In this document: positions 60,742 through 64,000 of the stretch, one piece after another
How the letters are laid out: each line of letters starts with the position of its first letter
How positions within the stretch are numbered: position 1 is the stretch's first letter
NCBI RefSeq assembly: GCF_000764305.2
Contig: NW_025933406.1
Coordinates: 124,001-188,000 of the forward strand
DNA: 64,000 nt
From: Hyalella azteca
Lineage: Eukaryota > Arthropoda > Malacostraca > Amphipoda > Hyalellidae
Reading direction: 5' to 3'
Made by a program: the position numbers and the translations under genes
Notes under the pieces: model-generated
Told to the model about the DNA's origin: nothing
What the model saw: the letters and a program-made list of their open reading frames with translations, nothing else
Databases searched by the model: none

Positions 60742-61216
60742 ACTATATGGACGAGAAGGTTTGAATGAAGTGAAGTGGGGGTGATATGTTATAGGAAAAA
60801 CGAGTTAATGTTCAGAATTTGAACTTTTCGATGCCCGAAAATTTCAACCATGGCGAAATTCATCAAAATTTCAGAGGGTGCAAATGCGCAACGGTGCATC
60901 TCTGGCATCGCATCCTATCTTTGAAGTAGGAAGCTTTGTTCGAGTGCAGCGAACCGTTACGACGGCAGTCTTGGTCATCAGCCTTTTGCAGGGCTACCTT
61001 TTTTCCTGTTTCTTTTCACCCTCACTACTGGAAAAAAACTTGAAATATGGCGTATTGGTTCACGTACACTCAGAGAAATATGTGATATTTTGTCCAAATA
61101 TCGATGCGCATCTTTCTTGCTGTTGTGTGTGTCAACCTGGCCTAGTTTGATATCCTGATCCAGTCGAGATTGTTTGATATAACTCCACTTCACATAAACC
61201 TTCTCGTCCATATAGT
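60742..61216. mobile_element. 475-bp inverted-repeat element next to the PLE break
   Basis: ACTATATGGACGAGAAGGTT at 60742 is matched by its reverse complement ending at 61216; similarity extends about 40 bp (GAAGTGAAG versus GAAGTGGAG). A family A MITE half-copy (61068-61155) lies inside. No coding motif. Confidence 0.7.
61068..61155. mobile_element. MITE family A, left half
   Basis: ACTCAGAGAAATATGTGATA, then TTGTCCAAATATCGATGCGC, then CAACCTGGCCTAGTTTGAT. Confidence 0.6.
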
Positions 61217-61794
61217 CGTGCAATGTAAACAACAAATTAATGTCTTAATAATTTAAAATAATTATTATAGTACTATAAAGTATATAGTGTAGACTATTTA
61301 GAGCTATTAGTTATCATGAAGATTCTTAACAAAGAAGCAAATTTAGAATATCTACCTTCTGATCGAGTTGAAGCTCATACGACTTAACCTTGTATTAAAA
61401 TGTAACATTTGCTTATACTCCGAGAGAATTTATTCAACAATTAAAATACATATTGGTTTCTATTAGACAATTACCCGCAATATCTATTTAAATAAATTAG
61501 AATTAGACATCAAGAACTAATACTGGCTTCTGACTTAATTATCTAAATAACAATTATCTAAATAATGAAATAGCCACAAGTATACACTTGTTTTCAGTAG
61601 ACAATTAACTGGAATTTATTTCAGAGAAAGCGAGCATTTACTCGCCGGCTTTTGATATCTCTGTGGGGGACTTGGAGCACGAGATGGAGTGGCGTGGAGT
61701 ACCGCTGAGTGGAGCACTGGAGATCGCCTGGAGTTGTCTATACAAGCTCCGCCAATGAGGTAATTAGGCTGGAGTAAAACTCACAGTTTTTTTA
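61217..61794. other. AT-rich non-coding region
   Basis: No recognised feature except a small GGAGTGGCGTGGAGTACCGC direct-repeat patch near 61685-61735. Confidence 0.35.
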
Positions 61795-61950
61795 GTGGAA
61801 CGCGGAACGTGTTGCGGCGTTCATGCTGCTCACGGAATGTGTTGTGGCGTTCATGCTGTTCACGGAATGTGTTGTCGCGTTCATACTGTACACTGAATGT
61901 GTTGTCGCGTTCATACTGTTCACGGAATGTGTTGTCGCGTTCATGCTGAG
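61795..61950. repeat. 30-bp minisatellite, 5 copies
   Basis: The unit is GTTCACGGAATGTGTTGTCG followed by CGTTCATACT. Being a multiple of 3, it leaves frames open on both strands (minus ERDNTFREQY repeats). Confidence 0.95.
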
Positions 61951-62022
61951 GCATCTGTCTCGCGCATACCACGAGACGGCATCTGTCTCGCGCATACCAC
62001 GAGACGGCATCGGTCTCGCCAT
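61951..62022. repeat. 28-bp repeat, 2.5 copies, abutting the 30-bp array
   Basis: GGCATCTGTCTCGCGCATAC followed by CACGAGAC; an unrelated unit that starts where the 30-bp array stops. Confidence 0.85.
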
Positions 62023-62159
62023 AACAAGACTTCTGATCCACTGGATGCAGACAAACAGCTTACGCCAGTCCCCCAATTACGGGGATCTTAGCCCCCCCTT
62101 CTCATCTCCCCCTCCCTTCACCCCCATGCATATTCAATTTATACGGCATTAAATGAGCT

Positions 62160-62600
62160 GGTAAGATGACTTAGAAATACTGGCCGTATGCGCTGCATTC
62201 TCTAAGTTTCAAATTTGTATTGTTGTTTGATTTTTTTGTTTAAGCGAGAATTAACATTTGTGCTCGAATATTATATACGCTAGAATAATATCAAGACTAT
62301 TAATAGATTAATTTAATCATAAAATATATCATATATCAATGATACATTTTCGTTATTTCATTTATACATGAACTAACAATTTAATGGGGAATATTGAGAG
62401 GGAAAGGTAAGGATCATAGCATGAAAGGCGAAAGAATATGTTGGAAAATATAATAAAAGGAATCGGATAAAAGGTGGAGGGGAAGAAGAAAAACTAAAAG
62501 GGAAAAATGATGCAAGAAGAAGAGGGGAAGGGGAGGGCGGGGCGACGTGCTTACGAGAGGCTTACCTCGCCGCTGACGGGAAGACGGATTACGCCAATTT
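62160..62600. other. Non-coding, purine-rich at 62390-62540
   Basis: A GGAAAGG/GGAAGAAG-rich stretch with no gene. Confidence 0.4.
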
Positions 62601-62607
62601 GTGAATA

Positions 62608-62925
62608 CGCCACTGGGCCCAGCCTGTCCCTCCTGGGCCTAACTTGTCTCCACTGGGCCCAGAGTATCCACTTTGAGCTCACTTGTCCCTTCGAGGCCCA
62701 ATACGTCCCAAAGGGGCCCAGCATGTCCCTTCGGTGACCACTACGTCTCTTCTGGACCCAAAGTGTCCAATTGGCGATCAGTATGTCCCTTCTGGGCCCA
62801 GCGTTGCCCTTCAGTGACCAGTGTGTCCATTTTGGGCCAAACGTGTCCATTTTGGCCCAGCACGTCCCCTCCGGGCCCAGCGTTGCCCTTCAGCGATCAG
62901 TGTGTCCTTCATGAACCAAACGTGT
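62608..62925. repeat. ~20-bp minisatellite, about 16 copies
   Basis: The unit TGGGCCCAGCGTGTCCCTTC alternates with a TGACCAGTATGTCCCTTC-type variant, forming longer higher-order groups. Frames on both strands (62551-62850 minus, 62673-63143 plus) are translations of it. Confidence 0.92.
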
Positions 62926-62929
62926 ACAA

Positions 62930-64000
62930 AAGCGTCATTACATTGGCTATTTTTCAAATAGCGCATATAACCAAACGATGTACATTTAAAATTAAGCATG
63001 ATTTATTTTGTAAAAAAACGTCGTCCAAGACACGAATGCCACTATTCATGCCACAACAATTGGCTCGCAGCACTTCAACAAAACTATACATTAATTGTCA
63101 GAAATACTTTTGTTTGAGTTTAAGTGTTAAAAAGAAAAGTTAAAGTTGTTCGTATGCAACGATGGAATACATTGTTTTTATTAGAATTCGGCGACATAAG
63201 TAAATTGGTGACTTGTCAAACAAAGTTTTTTTCACGGAAAAAGTATATGTCACGGACAAAATTTAATTACAGTCATTGCTAAACTTTTGCAATATAGGGC
63301 ATTGTTTTCTTCTTTTTACCCTAGGAATTTTCAACTCGGATCCTACACAGAACCTGCATAATTCCACCTTTTTCTGACCGTGACTAAGGCCTGCCACAAT
63401 TTAGATTACTTTTAGTGTTGCAAAACTTTGGTTGGTATCCAGCTCTTCTTTGTGGGTATCCCACATTCCAGGCATAGGTTGCTGCTTTCCGCTGAATAGC
63501 TTCCAAGAATTCCAGGGCTAACCCAAGAATTTTAATTCACACTCTCGAGGACAGGGAAGTGAACTCCTAGTGAAGCGAAAACACTTCGAGTTCCTGAAGA
63601 GTTTAGTTAAGTGGAGGTGTCGGCATCTGTCTTTCTTTTGGACTCTAAACATTCCTTAGCTGGCGCGATGTAAACGATTCCTACAGTCGCCTTATTCGTC
63701 AAAAGGTGATTTTTTATTTTGATTTCCGGCAATAATTAACCGGGGTAATAAAAATATATCGATTGTATTATTGAGAAATTTCCAGAATAAAAGAAAAGAG
63801 AAAGTTATTAATATTTTTTGTCTAATTTCACTCAGAGACTTTGAAATGGCGATTGTTTGAAAATAAAATGGAACTGATCTTCCGAACTATTTTTTATAAC
63901 AAAGTCCAATTTTTGAATTATTATGAAAAATTGTACGCTATTAATTTTTTATTATTATATTGTAATTTGAGTAAAGAGTACGAGTAACCAGTTGGCGTTA
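62930..64000. other. AT-rich non-coding end of window
   Basis: No gene, RNA or repeat recognised. Confidence 0.4.

Overview
This is 64 kb of eukaryotic, animal-type genomic DNA. Two spliced protein-coding genes can be read with matching reading-frame phases at every junction. The rest is AT-rich sequence packed with minisatellites, inverted-repeat DNA transposon remnants and two retroelement fragments. The orthologues, short exons in AT-rich introns and Penelope-like/non-LTR elements fit an arthropod; a crustacean is plausible but is inference, because nothing in the window fixes the taxon. There are no bacterial operons, CRISPR arrays or canonical rRNA/tRNA genes.

Genes. (1) 6384-13036, + strand: nine coding exons encode a 425-residue RGP1 (the Ric1-Rgp1 Rab6/Ypt6 exchange-factor subunit). 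(2) 14379-16554, - strand: four very small exons encode an 82-residue KGD4/MRPS36, the adaptor that tethers E3 to the 2-oxoglutarate dehydrogenase complex. The two genes converge: their poly(A) signals at 13660 and 14141 are about 480 bp apart. I see no functional link between them beyond adjacency.

Layout. 1-6383: no recognised gene; a repeat cluster with a repeated GGGGCTACTCGGGAC motif, a 330-bp foldback element, a CCAAT/CAGCTG/TATA promoter-like cluster and a degenerate 57-bp array. 6384-16554: the two genes, with minisatellites in RGP1 introns 4, 7 and 8 and a reverse-transcriptase fragment in a KGD4 intron. 16696-20258: a 3.56-kb TA-flanked inverted-repeat transposon whose terminal motif recurs internally, 142 bp upstream of the KGD4 start codon. 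20660-22353: a second TA-flanked element with about 228-bp inverted arms. It is interrupted by an intact Nextera mate-pair junction adapter (20916-20953), a displaced near-copy of 17613-17970, and a 555-bp N gap, so 20916-21865 is an assembly artefact. 23046-24161: a non-autonomous DNA transposon with a 10-bp near-perfect target duplication. 24-64 kb: no recognised gene; about twenty tandem arrays, at least ten copies or half-copies of one 150-190-bp palindromic MITE family, a tRNA-like SINE pair, a nested 1.38-kb inverted-repeat element, and a 5'-truncated Penelope-like element (59898-60713) with a hammerhead-like motif 3' of it.

Most long open frames in the 24-64 kb part are translations of minisatellites and are not genes. 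I found no convincing new biological system. The most unusual real signals are the splice donors of RGP1 exons 7 and 8 caught up in tandem repeats, and the DNA-transposon group with repeated subterminal motifs.
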